A stretch of DNA of 64,000 nucleotides from Pelodera strongyloides (Eukaryota; Nematoda; Chromadorea; Rhabditida; Rhabditidae), in assembly GCA_036852015.1 (NCBI GenBank), contig JAANDG010000037.1:372001-436000 (forward strand). Direction: 5' to 3'. How positions within the stretch are numbered: position 1 is the stretch's first letter; the number at the start of each line of letters is the position of its first letter. A model generated the notes under the pieces. It searched no databases, was not told the DNA's origin, and saw only the letters and a list, made by a program, of their open reading frames with translations. Below, one piece after another: positions 35,855-46,419 of the stretch. Both the position numbers and the translations under genes were made by a program.

Positions 35855-38047
35855 ATGCCGCCAAAAAAGGCGCTTGCCTTACGTGTCGAATGCCTGAAAG
35901 CACAAATTGATCAATCGATCTTCTATTTCAACTCCCGTATCAACTCCGCTCGTCAGCTACTCGCTACGGAATGGGACAACTTATCACCTGAAAGATTTTT
36001 ATTTGAAACGAACCGCCTCAAAGCGCATATTCATTCTTTCGATAAAATTCAAAAAGACATTGAGACAACTCTTTTTGAGTCAAACAACCTGTGTAAAATA
36101 ACTATGAATGAACTGGAGAGACACTTGCAAGCAACTAACGTCAAGGTGACTCTTACTGGGGCTCGTGAAACTCTAGTGAATTTGCGTAACATTGCGGACG
36201 ATCTCGGTATTCTCACAGGCAATGATACAGTTAGAACTCACAACTCCACAATCACACAAACCAACCAGGTTGACACAACTATGGTAAACTTGACAGAGCA
36301 ATTAAACGCACATCCAGCAGATACTAATCTGGTAGAGGAAGGTGTAGAACAAACTAACAACATGAATGCATTTGAAACTGAACACCAGAATGGAGACACC
36401 AACCTCACTTTCCACCAACGCGAACTGGATCTGGAACGAGACATAGAAGAAATGTGTCGCCGCACAAACGCCGTCCTTCAGCGTCTGCCTCCGCCCAACT
36501 TTCAACACGCGGCATCACCTGAAAGAGTCAATCCTGAAACTAGACTAACACAAACTAACGGACAGACCAGACAAACTTCAACTCCACGTAACGCTAATGC
36601 CCCTCATGTAACTTTCGTAGAGCATGCCGAAGTCAATACCCCACCAGTAGGCACAATGCGTAGAAACACTCAACTACATCACGAACAACAACCAAACGTG
36701 TACCAACACCAGCAAACCATGGATTTCCGTCTGAACCGTGGTCTGCTTGACATTGATGTACCTGAATTCGACGGCAATCCCGAAAACTGGGATTATTTTT
36801 GGGACGTGTTCGGCCCACTCATTCATGATAAGCCTTACCCAGCATCAACGAAACTATCGGTCCTCCGCAAAAGATGCAAGGGAACTGCCCTACAATGTAT
36901 CATGCAATACCCCCAAAGTGAGGAAAACTACGCTGACATTGTAGCAGCCTTAACTGACCAGTTCAATGATATGTACGCAAAGAAACTATCACTATTCTCA
37001 AAACTATCGAACTTACCCCGCGCAACATCTAAAGGATCAGACCTCCAACGAACATATTATGCAATTAAAGCCACTTGCCATCAATTGGAGAGGTATGATA
37101 CGGTGGAAACTACCCAGTTCCGCAGTACCATCAAGTCCAAACTGCCCTATGACCTTCTCAACTCGCTAATCCTTAGGGAAAAGACACAAAACACAGAATG
37201 GAGTACTGCCGAGTTGCTGAAGAACATCAAAGTGTTGGTAGACACGGTTGTGGAAACAGAACGCGTGCGCAACCTCACTTACGAAAGTGCTTCAGCAGCC
37301 CAGCAGTGTCTGTTCTGCAGTCAAACTGGCCACAGAACTATTAACTGTCAATCACGAATCCCTATCCAGGTGAAGAAGGAAAAACTGAATGCATCAAACG
37401 CATGCCTACGTTGCTACGAAAGGGATCACAGCTCCTACCAATGTCTAGAACCTCCGTGCACACAGTGCAACGGGCCACATAACTCACAAATTTGTCACCG
37501 TAACGTCCAAAGGGCCAACCCTAACATTCAGACCCCCAGAAACAACTACAGCGCGAATGAGTGGACCAAACCAGTCCAAAATACGGCGCCAAACTCAAAC
37601 TTCAGACAACAAAACCAAACATACGGAAGAAACCAAAATAAACCAAATTTCAATAACTCACCAAACTATTTTCGTCCTCCGCAAGGGAATCCTTCCGAAA
37701 ACCACCGACGCCCATCACACCAGGGGAACGCCATTCCAAAACCGTGGGGATCCGACAGGGCTCCATCACAACCTCCGCGCGCACAGACCCAGCGAACACC
37801 TGAAACTAGGAAACATTATGGTAACGGTGCAAAGCCGATAAACGTCAACTTGGTAACTGAGGACGAATCCATCCCAACGGAAGGATTCAGCTACAACTAC
37901 GAGCAAGAACAGGAGGAATACACCGGAGCGGCCGAATATTTCAACCAAGATAATGGACCGGAACAAGGACTCTCGTGCGAATATGGACAAGGAGGAGGAC
38001 AAGCTGAAGGATACGAGGAGCAAACATGTGAGTTTTTTCGTCCCTAA
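35855..38047 (+). CDS. gag: BEL/Pao gag-like polyprotein, intact
   Basis: One uninterrupted frame of 730 residues from the ATG at 35855; the frame itself opens at 35813 with an upstream Met. The N-terminal third is helical and Gln/Asn-rich. A DUF1759-like capsid segment follows around residues 290-375 (VPEFDGNPENWDYFWDVF). At about residue 485 there is a C-x2-C-x4-H-x4-C knuckle (CLFCSQTGHRTINC). A second (CLRCYERDHSSYQC) and a third (CTQCNGPHNSQIC) follow. The C-terminus is Gln/Asn/Pro-rich. No stop or frameshift interrupts it, consistent with recent activity. Protease is encoded in the +1 frame and overlaps the gag end by about 95 nt, so it may be expressed by frameshifting. Confidence 0.9.
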   Translation: MPPKKALALRVECLKAQIDQSIFYFNSRINSARQLLATEWDNLSPERFLFETNRLKAHIHSFDKIQKDIETTLFESNNLCKITMNELERHLQATNVKVTLTGARETLVNLRNIADDLGILTGNDTVRTHNSTITQTNQVDTTMVNLTEQLNAHPADTNLVEEGVEQTNNMNAFETEHQNGDTNLTFHQRELDLERDIEEMCRRTNAVLQRLPPPNFQHAASPERVNPETRLTQTNGQTRQTSTPRNANAPHVTFVEHAEVNTPPVGTMRRNTQLHHEQQPNVYQHQQTMDFRLNRGLLDIDVPEFDGNPENWDYFWDVFGPLIHDKPYPASTKLSVLRKRCKGTALQCIMQYPQSEENYADIVAALTDQFNDMYAKKLSLFSKLSNLPRATSKGSDLQRTYYAIKATCHQLERYDTVETTQFRSTIKSKLPYDLLNSLILREKTQNTEWSTAELLKNIKVLVDTVVETERVRNLTYESASAAQQCLFCSQTGHRTINCQSRIPIQVKKEKLNASNACLRCYERDHSSYQCLEPPCTQCNGPHNSQICHRNVQRANPNIQTPRNNYSANEWTKPVQNTAPNSNFRQQNQTYGRNQNKPNFNNSPNYFRPPQGNPSENHRRPSHQGNAIPKPWGSDRAPSQPPRAQTQRTPETRKHYGNGAKPINVNLVTEDESIPTEGFSYNYEQEQEEYTGAAEYFNQDNGPEQGLSCEYGQGGGQAEGYEEQTCEFFRP

Positions 38048-38846
38048 AGTTAGACAAAAACAAACAACGCCATTTGCCCCTGACATCCAACTCCCTTATC
38101 TTGCCATCCAGGAAAGTGAAGGGGAACTAGTGGCCCATCCCGAGTCGCTAACAGCCGTTTTTAATGCTATTTCTTTATCTAACTATCGGCACAACTCTCA
38201 ACAACCTAAAACTACCCTTATGGTGGCTCAAGGTAACATATTGTCTCCCATCACAGGAGAAAGTCTGCGTGTCGTCTGTCTCCTGGACTCAGGAGCTGAG
38301 TATTCATTCATTTCGGCGGAAATCGCAGACAAACTAAAACTTCCCGTGCACAGTACCAAGCAGTTAACAATCTCGGGTTTCCAAAACGTAACAACTACGG
38401 TCAACACAGAACTGGTATTAGCAAAAATGCACGGAAAACTTCTAGGACATGAAAATATGATCCTACGGAAATTACCTAAACTAACATCATCCATCCTGAT
38501 TAACAAACTGAGTAAAGATGACCTTAACAACTTGAAAATACAGGAATTGGCAGTCCCCAATATCGCCGAAAAGGACGTTAGAGTTAAACCTCACGTACTT
38601 ATTGGCCAAGATTATTATTGGGACATCATTCTACCAAACTTGCCTACACAGTCCCTGCCTTCCGGCCTAAGAATTACCCCAACTAAACTCGGACAGGTAA
38701 TTTCAGGCAAAACAAAAGAACGGGGAAGCGCCGAAGTAAGCATAAACTTTAACTCTATGATTAACTATTCCCCAGACTACCGCGAAATCTGGGAGATCGA
38801 CGCTCTTGGCATCTGCGAGAACACCTGGCGCGGGACCGGTGGCTAG
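37953..38846 (+). CDS. pol: BEL/Pao aspartic protease, pol truncated before RT
   Basis: The frame lies +1 relative to gag and overlaps its last codons. The retropepsin active site LLDSGAEYSFI is at about residues 108-118, followed by IADKLKLP. The flanking sequence fits DUF1758. A later ISGKTKERG segment leads to EIWEIDALGI, the region that normally enters reverse transcriptase in BEL elements. The frame leaves homology there and stops at TAG 38844-38846. The ATG at 37953 is probably not the true start, because translation would come from gag by frameshift. No reverse transcriptase motifs follow in any frame nearby. Confidence 0.82.
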   Translation: MDRNKDSRANMDKEEDKLKDTRSKHVSFFVPKVRQKQTTPFAPDIQLPYLAIQESEGELVAHPESLTAVFNAISLSNYRHNSQQPKTTLMVAQGNILSPITGESLRVVCLLDSGAEYSFISAEIADKLKLPVHSTKQLTISGFQNVTTTVNTELVLAKMHGKLLGHENMILRKLPKLTSSILINKLSKDDLNNLKIQELAVPNIAEKDVRVKPHVLIGQDYYWDIILPNLPTQSLPSGLRITPTKLGQVISGKTKERGSAEVSINFNSMINYSPDYREIWEIDALGICENTWRGTGG

Positions 38847-39120
38847 AGCAAGACTCCTTGGACGCCAAAGATCACGGGAAACGAGAACAGGAAAATGTAG
38901 TCTGTGTGCGTCCGCACACAGAACAGAAGCTCATCTCCGCATGATTCCGTACGAGGCACGTCTTGTAGAGGCAGCAGCTGCGGGGATTTGCTCGACCTAC
39001 CAATGTCTCAGCAGACACAAAGGTGCCTGTAACAAAACCAATCCCTGCAGCGTGTGTGGGGGGAGACATCACAAATGCTTTTGTGATGTCGACCCACGGA
39101 ACATCAACCCCACACACTAG
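38806..39120 (+). CDS. Zinc-knuckle-like segment, possible second gag fragment
   Basis: A 104-codon frame rich in Cys and His: KCSLCASAHRTEAH, CSTYQCLSRHKGAC and PCSVCGGRHHKCFC. The spacing looks like nucleocapsid knuckles of retroelement gag proteins rather than a host zinc finger. It overlaps the end of the protease frame. It may be a remnant from a related element joined during the rearrangement that removed pol, or a genuine small ORF of the non-autonomous family. Confidence 0.45.
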   Translation: MASARTPGAGPVARARLLGRQRSRETRTGKCSLCASAHRTEAHLRMIPYEARLVEAAAAGICSTYQCLSRHKGACNKTNPCSVCGGRHHKCFCDVDPRNINPTH

Positions 39121-40160
39121 TTGCAGACACCACCCTCCCTCAAACTTAGGCCAGTTTCAGTTGACAACCCGGTTAGCTGTATGTAGTAGTTAGTGTCAAC
39201 TGCAATAACATCCGGAGTAGTGTTTTCTCATCAACTTGTTAAAACCACCAACTATAGAATTTTCAATGTTGAAACTTTAACGATGTTAAACCCGTTACCA
39301 ACTGTCAAAACTTATTAGTATGTAGAACTGTACTGTCAGAACTTGTTATTATGTAAATTGTTGAATAAACTGTGTTGAATTCAGAAGGTTTCACTCCCAG
39401 ACAACAAAAGGCGTGCGACTCGCATAACAACAGTCACCATAAACCACAACCACCAAATCCTCCATAACACAAAGGTACACATCAAGAACCTTTAGCCAAC
39501 TTTTATTCCCGTCCCAGCAAAGGGATCAGTTGGAGTTGGAGCCATAAACAAGCAAAAAGTTGTAAAACACACCCTTGTGGGTATGCCCAGTTCAGTTTGA
39601 AATCTTATCCACACCCGCGATCCAACGAATCGGGGACCACAATTTCGGACGCTGGCCGACTGTAGCAACTAAAACAGCTTCAGTAAGAAACTAAAACGGC
39701 ATCCACACAAAGCATAATCATTCATGAATCTATTAAACACAAAACTGCAAAACCCCCTTCAACATCGCTTAACATTTTAATCTGCACAAAGCTTGTCATA
39801 TAAAATTCGGCAAATTTCACTTGCGATTCGTCAATAACTTGAACTATAAACATTAATTACAACCAACGAAAAAAAAAAAAAAAAAACACCAGCATAGGGA
39901 ACTGAGTAAAACTAACAAATAAACAAAAAATAATAAACTCAACCAACCCCTTAAAACTGTTCAGATCTATCCAATACAGAAACACCTACAGTGCGGAAAG
40001 AGAACGCGGAACCTCTAGACCACCTAAAACAAAGAACGATATAATTGATTGCAACATCAAAAACGGACTAAAACAGCAGGTAACAAACTTCACATACCGA
40101 ACAACTATATGGTCTGGAGGGATTGCCAGCATGAAAGCCCTCCGACTATCAGAAGAAGAA
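39121..40160. other. Interior of LTR element, no clear coding
   Basis: A-rich sequence with an 18-A run at about 39870 and no recognisable domain. Short frames exist but none looks conserved. Confidence 0.45.
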
Positions 40161-40208
40161 AGGGAAGCCGATGGCCCTCCGTAAAGGGAAGCCGATGGCC
40201 CTCCGTAA
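40161..40208. repeat. 24-bp tandem duplication at the LINE junction
   Basis: AGGGAAGCCGATGGCCCTCC plus GTAA occurs twice head to tail, directly before the LINE fragment begins. Confidence 0.85.
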
Positions 40209-41262
40209 TGTACGCGGATGATGTTAAGATTTCCCGTGTTATGCCAAAACTAGGGCCCTGGCCTGCCTGGAATGCTTTTCAAAAAGAACTTCGCAATATT
40301 TCCAGTTGGGCTGAGATATGGAAAATGACCATTTCTGAGCCAAAGTGTCAACATTTTTCTGTGACTACTAAGACCCACCACTCTTTTCCTCTTCGTTTAA
40401 ATAATACCCTCATTCCACCAGTAACTGATGTCGTTCGTGATCTTGGTGTTTTGTTTTCCCCGGATTTATGTTTTAAGGCTCATATTAAGCAAAGAATTAG
40501 TACTTTCTTCTTGTTGTGCAAATCGTATACTTCGCTCCATTTGTCATCATAGCATTGATGTTTATCGTAAAGCTTATGTTACTTATTGTAGGCCCCTGCT
40601 TGAGTATGCAACCTCCGTTTGGTCGCCGTACCTGAAAAGTGAGATTGACGCTATTGAAAAGGTACAGCGGCGTTTTACTAAACGTGTGCTTCGTAGAATT
40701 GACAATGACTATTATAACTCGTTTTCCTATTCTGAACGTCTTGTTGTTTTTGGTCTCAAATCTCTCCATCATCGTAGAATTTTGTTCGATCTCATTGAAT
40801 GTTTCAAAATTGTCCGAGGTTATAATGCACATCCGGTTTTGGCAAACATGTTTCAGGTGAATCACAGACCACGTCGAAATGGTAACTCTTTAACTCTTAT
40901 TCAGGATTCTGTTAAACTTACCCAGTCTCTGTTCTCGTTTAAGCACAGGGCCACTCGTTTGTGGAACCTACTTCCTGATAGTATTGTTCTTTCGAGTTCC
41001 GTTGATTCGTTTAAAACCCGCATTGACGAGCTTGATCTAATCGAGCTTTATGAAGTAGCAAATAGAAACATTCACCCTTAGTTATTCACATGTACCTTCA
41101 TTCCATTGTTGTACATAGTTTTTGTCGCTTGTTATATGCGCTTTGTTACTCTCACTGTTATTTGTTTTGTTGTTGTTGTTATATTATTGTTGTCGTTTTT
41201 TTTGTCTTCCGCTTTACTTCGGTGTACACTGAATAAAGTATTCATATATATATATATATATA
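40209..41262 (+). mobile_element. 5'-truncated CR1/Jockey-like LINE, RT C-terminal half
   Basis: Starts abruptly within reverse transcriptase at the catalytic YADD box (YADDVKI). It continues through WAEIWKMTISEPKC and RDLGVLF in one frame to about 40550. The rest (RPLLEYATSVWSPYLKSEID, VQRRFTKRVL, RATRLWNLLP) is in another frame, 40428-41081, so a frameshift lies near 40520. The LEYA-VWSP block is typical of CR1/Jockey-clade LINEs. The 3' end is a TA dinucleotide run at 41241-41262 instead of poly(A), as in CR1-type tails. The copy is dead. Confidence 0.85.
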
Positions 41263-42424
41263 AAGGACGACTCCACCAAGACGGAAGCAACGGACTCACC
41301 GGAGACGCAAACAAGACCACAGCAGCATCCGGCCAGGCAGCTCATCTTGTAGTACCCCTCTCCTCATATTCGTGCCCTAAATTGGTAAATTTAAGTATTT
41401 CTTGTTAGTCTCATTTTTTAAGCCAAAAAAAACTTCGCAGTAACTAACGGTCGGCCCCCGGAAGGGCGCTAAGCACCGGCTATTCATATTTACACATAAA
41501 CAATAGCATAACTAGTGTAAACTAACTAAAACACATAAAATAAAACGCAAAACAACTTGCACAGTTGGTAGGTGCTCAGGTTGTTTTAGGCCCGGGGGCG
41601 GGCACTTCAAAATGGACGAGGGCATGCACGGGACGTGTTCTGGGGCTATCGCGGCGCCGGCCCTCGGACATTTCGGGATTTCGGAGGGGCCTAGCAAGAG
41701 CCTTTGAAGGGCTTTTTGGGAAGGGCCTTTGAAGGGCTTTTTTTAGACGGACCTACCCGGGGTAAAAAACGCTACACAATACCACAAATATCGCAACCAT
41801 GCACAAACAACAGTAATATACAATAGTTTATTAGAAAATAAAACAATACTGGCAATAAATAACAAAATAAGGGCGTTAAATATGAATTTAAAAAAGGCTA
41901 ACGTTGGAAGGTCTTACATCTAAGCAGCCCCTATAATTACACAGAAGGTTTAAAAAAGACTAATGATAAGATTGCCCTGACATGTTGAAAATAGGAACTA
42001 CAAAGCTAGGCGGTCTTTGAAATCGTTATAAGTAGCGACAAGCGCAGATAATAACACAATTTCGTGAGAAAAGGATATATACGGTGGACTATGTCACCTA
42101 AGCATGTGAATAGGATTAAAGTATCGATAAAACTCAAAGAACTCAAGTAAGAACACTAAGAAAAGTGGTTGAAAAAAGAAAGAAAAAAGTAATCACTTAA
42201 GCTGACCATACCACCGGTTTTTAATTGAATAAACAGTTACATAATGTTCTTGAATGCTCGTCTGATCCCACATTGCCCTTGCCCTAATCGCTCGCAGTAG
42301 TAATTCCCACACGAGATAGAAACGTGAATACGGCATTCAGCAACCTAAAAACAATTGGTGAGTTTGGTGCACGGGAACGATAGATATTGAAAATGGAGAT
42401 GTAATGGGCATATTTTGAAATTTC
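41263..42424. other. Interior of LTR element, GC-rich patch and non-coding DNA
   Basis: At 41580-41760 there is a GC-rich patch with a direct repeat (GCCTTTGAAGGGCTTTTT, twice). AGGCCCGGGGGCGGGCA near 41588 has an imperfect inverted partner near 44395, so a decayed DNA transposon may span 41.6-44.4 kb. The rest is AT-rich without coding signal. Confidence 0.35.
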
Positions 42425-42702
42425 AGGGCGCGTTCGGGATGAGTTTTCCGAAAGGTTCTCATGCAAACTCATCGATCCGGATGGACATGGACATTTCGGA
42501 AACGTTCTAATGCTAGAAGAAGGCAAAAAAAAATACAGTATGAATTAGCATGCAAACCTTGCTAATTTGTACTTTCCATCTTAGTTCATACTGTATTTTT
42601 TTGCCTTCTTCTAGCATTAGAACGTTTCCGAAATGTCCATGTCCATCCGGATCGATGAGTTTGCATGAGAACCTTTCGGAAAACTCATCCCGAACGCGCC
42701 CT
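42425..42702. mobile_element. Palindromic MITE with AGGGCGCGTTCGGGATGAG ends
   Basis: Arms of about 115 bp are near-perfect inverted repeats (AACGTTCTAATGCTAGAAGA and its complement). The outer AGGGCGCGTT matches the ends of the MITE at 30112, so the two belong to one superfamily. Confidence 0.85.
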
Positions 42703-42934
42703 AACATTATGACGTTTTCGATGAACAACGATTGCCCACTCATGAAATTATTTTGGCTGCACGACGTCTAGAACAGGAGCCAGAGAAAGAGACGCTATCA
42801 AGACTAGCATAAGTGTATCTTACCATGTCCGTCTAGTGTTACGTCCATCCCTTTGGCTACTGCAACATTTTCCAGTGACCATGTCCATCCATCTATTTTA
42901 CCAAGTGTGACACAACTGTCGTACATCCATGCTT

Positions 42935-44038
42935 CTACACGCGAGCGCAGCGCATAGCCTCACTCCTAAAACAAACATATAAATAACTGGATAGTGTTGT
43001 CATTTTTGAATGGAAGTACGGTTACTACGTAAGTTTTCAAAGCGAGACAATACGATTTTTTTTAGAGGATACTCACGTGTAGCCATTGACGGATCCCACA
43101 ATTTGAGACGTATCTGTAGAACACCGAACACGACGTTGAATAACAGCATGTCCATTCAACAAAGCTAACAGACCAGTTGTAACGTCGAAATAGAAAGCAG
43201 CCCCGTTTCGGAGTACAGATCCTGAACGAAACGAAACGGATTTTTGCCTAGTTCTTTTTGTATCTTGAAACGTCACAACTATCACACCGACCAACAGTCG
43301 GTAAGCAGGTAATGAAAGATGCTACGGAAAGATACTTACCTCACCCCTTTGTACAGCACCTTGAGAGCAACGGTAGCAAGACCAACAGGAAACTGATGCA
43401 ATGCAGATCACATTCCATAATTTTAGTCCGTGAGGAGCCAGGAGCCTAAACGACTCATTCTCAATAGTATATACAATTGCCTTTATCTCAATTGCACTCA
43501 CGAGTTAAGAAATTCTTCGTCACGTTTTCATATACTTGTCCGTTATGATTTAGCTCGTACTATTAAACTAAGGAAAAAAAACGTACAATGCGAAGGATGA
43601 CACTGGCATTGCCACATATCTTAACAAGCGTGAATGTAGACGTCACTGAAAAAATGACACAATTCGACGCTCACTCATAAGAATATGAATCTTCAATGCT
43701 TCAATGACGTGGACTTCAGCCCGACAATTAGAACAGAAACGTCAGAAACGTGTAACTAACTTTGTTTATTTCACATTTGTCCGTGGTCGTGGTAATTCCT
43801 CCTGGCATCGTGACTCGTGGCCAGCATTGAGAGTTGAGTACTAGTCCACGTCCCCAGTCCACGGCAGAAAAATAGGCTCAAAAACAAAAGGTTAGAATAG
43901 GTGGGGATGGGGGGGGGACGGCTCGGAAACAAACCAAATAAGCATAGCCACAAACTCTTAACGAACCTCGTAACCTTCACTACACAGCACGTCGACCAAA
44001 TACTTGTCTTGATAGACGATAGAATTAGCGCTGGGACT
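42935..44038 (-). pseudogene. Antisense six-exon gene remnant inside the LTR element
   Basis: On the minus strand, candidate exons 44038-43963, 43876-43775, 43645-43587, 43445-43340, 43221-43077 and 42965-42935 all have consensus-like splice ends. Their phases agree end to end: 519 nt, 173 codons including a final TAG. The text reads like a secreted beta-rich protein (YQDKYLVDVLCSEGYEV, FSAVDWGRGLVLNSQCW, RNGAAFYFDVTTGLLALL). One in-frame TGA sits four bases before the donor of the fourth exon, so it is broken or that exon is mis-modelled. No start exon was found and the family is not recognised. Introns in antisense orientation would survive retrotransposition of the host element. Confidence 0.42.
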
Positions 44039-45561
44039 CTGGGACAAGTTCGGAATAAATCATTGGCCTAAACACGCGGAATCGCGATGAATATCGTTCG
44101 AGCCACAGCTGCAATGAAGAAAAACCGAAAAGTGTTCCAATGAGTGGAAAAATAACACAGCGAATAATAATAACATTAAGCAAAACAAGAATAGCGGACA
44201 ACGCTCTGCACTTTCGACGAAAAGTTGCAAAAAAATTTGAACCGACAACTGAAAATGCACCGAAAATGCGCTTTTAGTGCAAAAGGGACCGCCCTAGGGT
44301 TTTGCAGAATTTTCGCATTTTACGGCCCCTCAAATACCCTTCACCGGCCCCCTCCATTTGAAGGGACCGCTCCAGGACAAAACGACGAAAATGCCTGCCC
44401 TCGGGCCTTTGTTCACCTATGTGGGTGACATGAAAAAGGCGGAGCCAAAATTCGCGCGTTTGTCGCGGCTTTGTTTTCACACGATTTTACGACATTTCAC
44501 CCATCAAACTACGGTACCTATCTGCATTTTATATTGACACATTTCAAAAATTCATGATATTGCACAGTAATAAATAAATTAAATGAATATAACAGACCAT
44601 TATTAGGCTTGTTATTATTCATAATTATTGTGAATACAATATGAATTATCAAATAACTGGTGTTTTACTTAGAAAACTTGCTTGTTCAGTCACGATACTC
44701 TTTTAAAAGGGCACACTCACAAGAAAATTATTGGTTTGTTACTTTTTTTTTTACATTATCCCGGTACTCCACATGACTGACATGACAATGGATTTTCATA
44801 GTAATTTCTATTCGTAAAAGGCAATTAGAACAGCCCGACGATCTGAAAACCCGTACATTAAATAAAAAAGTCACGTTTCATAAAAGGCTCCTATTTCTAC
44901 GTTGTACACATTTGTGCTCACAATTTGTTGTTTATTGTCACTGCTTTCATGTACCTGCTTAGAAATTCAAGCATATGGTTCCAGAGAATCCGGTCATTCT
45001 AATTTCCGTCCCGTATAATTAATATTCTGTAAATACTCTGTCATGTGTACGTTGTCACGTGTAAACTCGTACGGAGAACCGGAGTAAATTAGAAAAGTTA
45101 GAAAAGTATCTTTCTCGCGAGTCCCACCCTTCAAAGGCTGAGGGCCCACAAATAAAAAAAAATCCCCAAATTTTTCAGTGCTAAAACTCCCAGTTTCCTC
45201 AAATATGACGAAATCGTTTAACATAATATGCAAAAGGTGATTAGTTTGGAAATGAAGATCCGTAACTAGATACCGTAGACAGAAACAAGAACATAGACAA
45301 CAAAGGCAAATGGTTTTGCAGTTTTGCGGTTCAAACTTTCATAAAACTTCGAATGAACCACACCAATGTATTGAACATTAAAATCCAACTTTTTGGGTGC
45401 GAATATAAACTCTGTCGACAACCAGAAAGTTGTTGTCTGTGTTTACGGACGCCTGTTATTTAGCAGCCCGGAAGAATAATGCGTCACTCAACTTCAGGCA
45501 GCTCATGAGCTTAGAAAAACATGGCAGGTGCAATGATTTTCCAGAACACTGAGAGCCGATG
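44039..45561. other. Interior of LTR element, no gene seen
   Basis: Includes a GC-rich patch at 44.3-44.4 kb (GCCTGCCCTCGGGCCTTTG) that may pair with one at 41.6 kb. AT-rich elsewhere. Confidence 0.4.
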
Positions 45562-46058
45562 AGTTGCGCGCCGCAACATTTCGGGAAACAAAATGCGCTC
45601 CGCAAAGGAATGGGAAACAAAATGCGCGCCGAATAGAAATGGGGCGCAAAATGCGCGCCGATCCTTTGCGGGAGCGGGAAACACCGGGGCGGAATTTGCG
45701 CCCCGCAACATTTCCGCACCGCTTCGGCAACGTTTCTGAAAGAGCTCGGAGGATCTGCCGTAACTGCAGCAGATGCACCTATATTTTTCCGCAAGCAAAG
45801 GTCTCACGTGTGTTGTGTGGTCGAGTGGCCTAAGGCGCTTTTTAGAGAAAGTAAGCTAACAAGAGTGTAGGTTCGAATCCAACACGCTGCTTTCTTTTTG
45901 CAGTTGCTACTTTTCCCGCAACGTTTCCGCACCATTTCGGCAACGTTTTGAGGGTGTTTCCCGCAACAAAACGGCAACCGGTGTCATTGAAAAACCTTTT
46001 GCGGCGCGCATCAAATTCTTTTGCGGGAAACACCCCCAAACTGTTGCCGCGCGCAACT
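45562..46058. mobile_element. DNA transposon-like palindrome enclosing a tRNA-like gene
   Basis: AGTTGCGCGCCGCAAC at the left is mirrored by GTTGCCGCGCGCAACT at the right, 15 of 16 bases. Subterminal copies of GGGAAACAAAATGCGC and of TTTCGGCAACGTTT recur within both halves. The tRNA-like sequence at 45812-45895 sits between them. Confidence 0.6.
45812..45895 (+). tRNA. Degenerate tRNA(Ser/Leu)-like sequence
   Basis: An A-box region TGGTCGAGTGGCCTAAGGCG and a perfect B-box GGTTCGAATCC have the spacing of a long-variable-arm tRNA. The acceptor stem pairs imperfectly and the anticodon arm (TTTTTAGAGAAAGTA) does not form a stem. It is likely a pseudogene or SINE head rather than a functional tRNA. 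Confidence 0.4.
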
Positions 46059-46419
46059 CTTGAGTTTCGTTGAAGCTTGTGTCTTCTGACCCCCACCCCC
46101 CCCCCCCTATTACTAAACTTGTTATAGTTCTTTATAATACCCAATTTTCACGCTGAATCCACTGGCACTGGGTTTATTTGAACTAATTGTGATGTTTTTG
46201 GAAGGAAAGCCGAATTTTTGGGTATTCCTTTACTTATAGAATGAATTGATAGAAACTGCCGCGCAGTTTACAGAAAATCGTTTATAAAGATGCTACTGTG
46301 AATAATACGTTTCCTGTAAAAAAGAACCTCTAAACATTTTTGCGGAGGCCGTTAGAGGCATCCTATGCGACGGCGGTCTTGCGTTTAAGATGCGTTTGTT
46401 TTTAACATTAGGTGGCAAT

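Noticed and set aside
42780..42935. Minus-strand frame with Trp-rich text ending in a good GTAAGA donor
   Set aside because: It overlaps the last exon of the antisense chain in another frame, and no acceptor gives a compatible phase. Kept out of the gene model.
45456..45833. Several overlapping 90-110-codon frames on both strands
   Set aside because: All lie in the GC-rich repeated part of the 45.56-46.06 kb palindromic element. Stop codons are rare because of composition.
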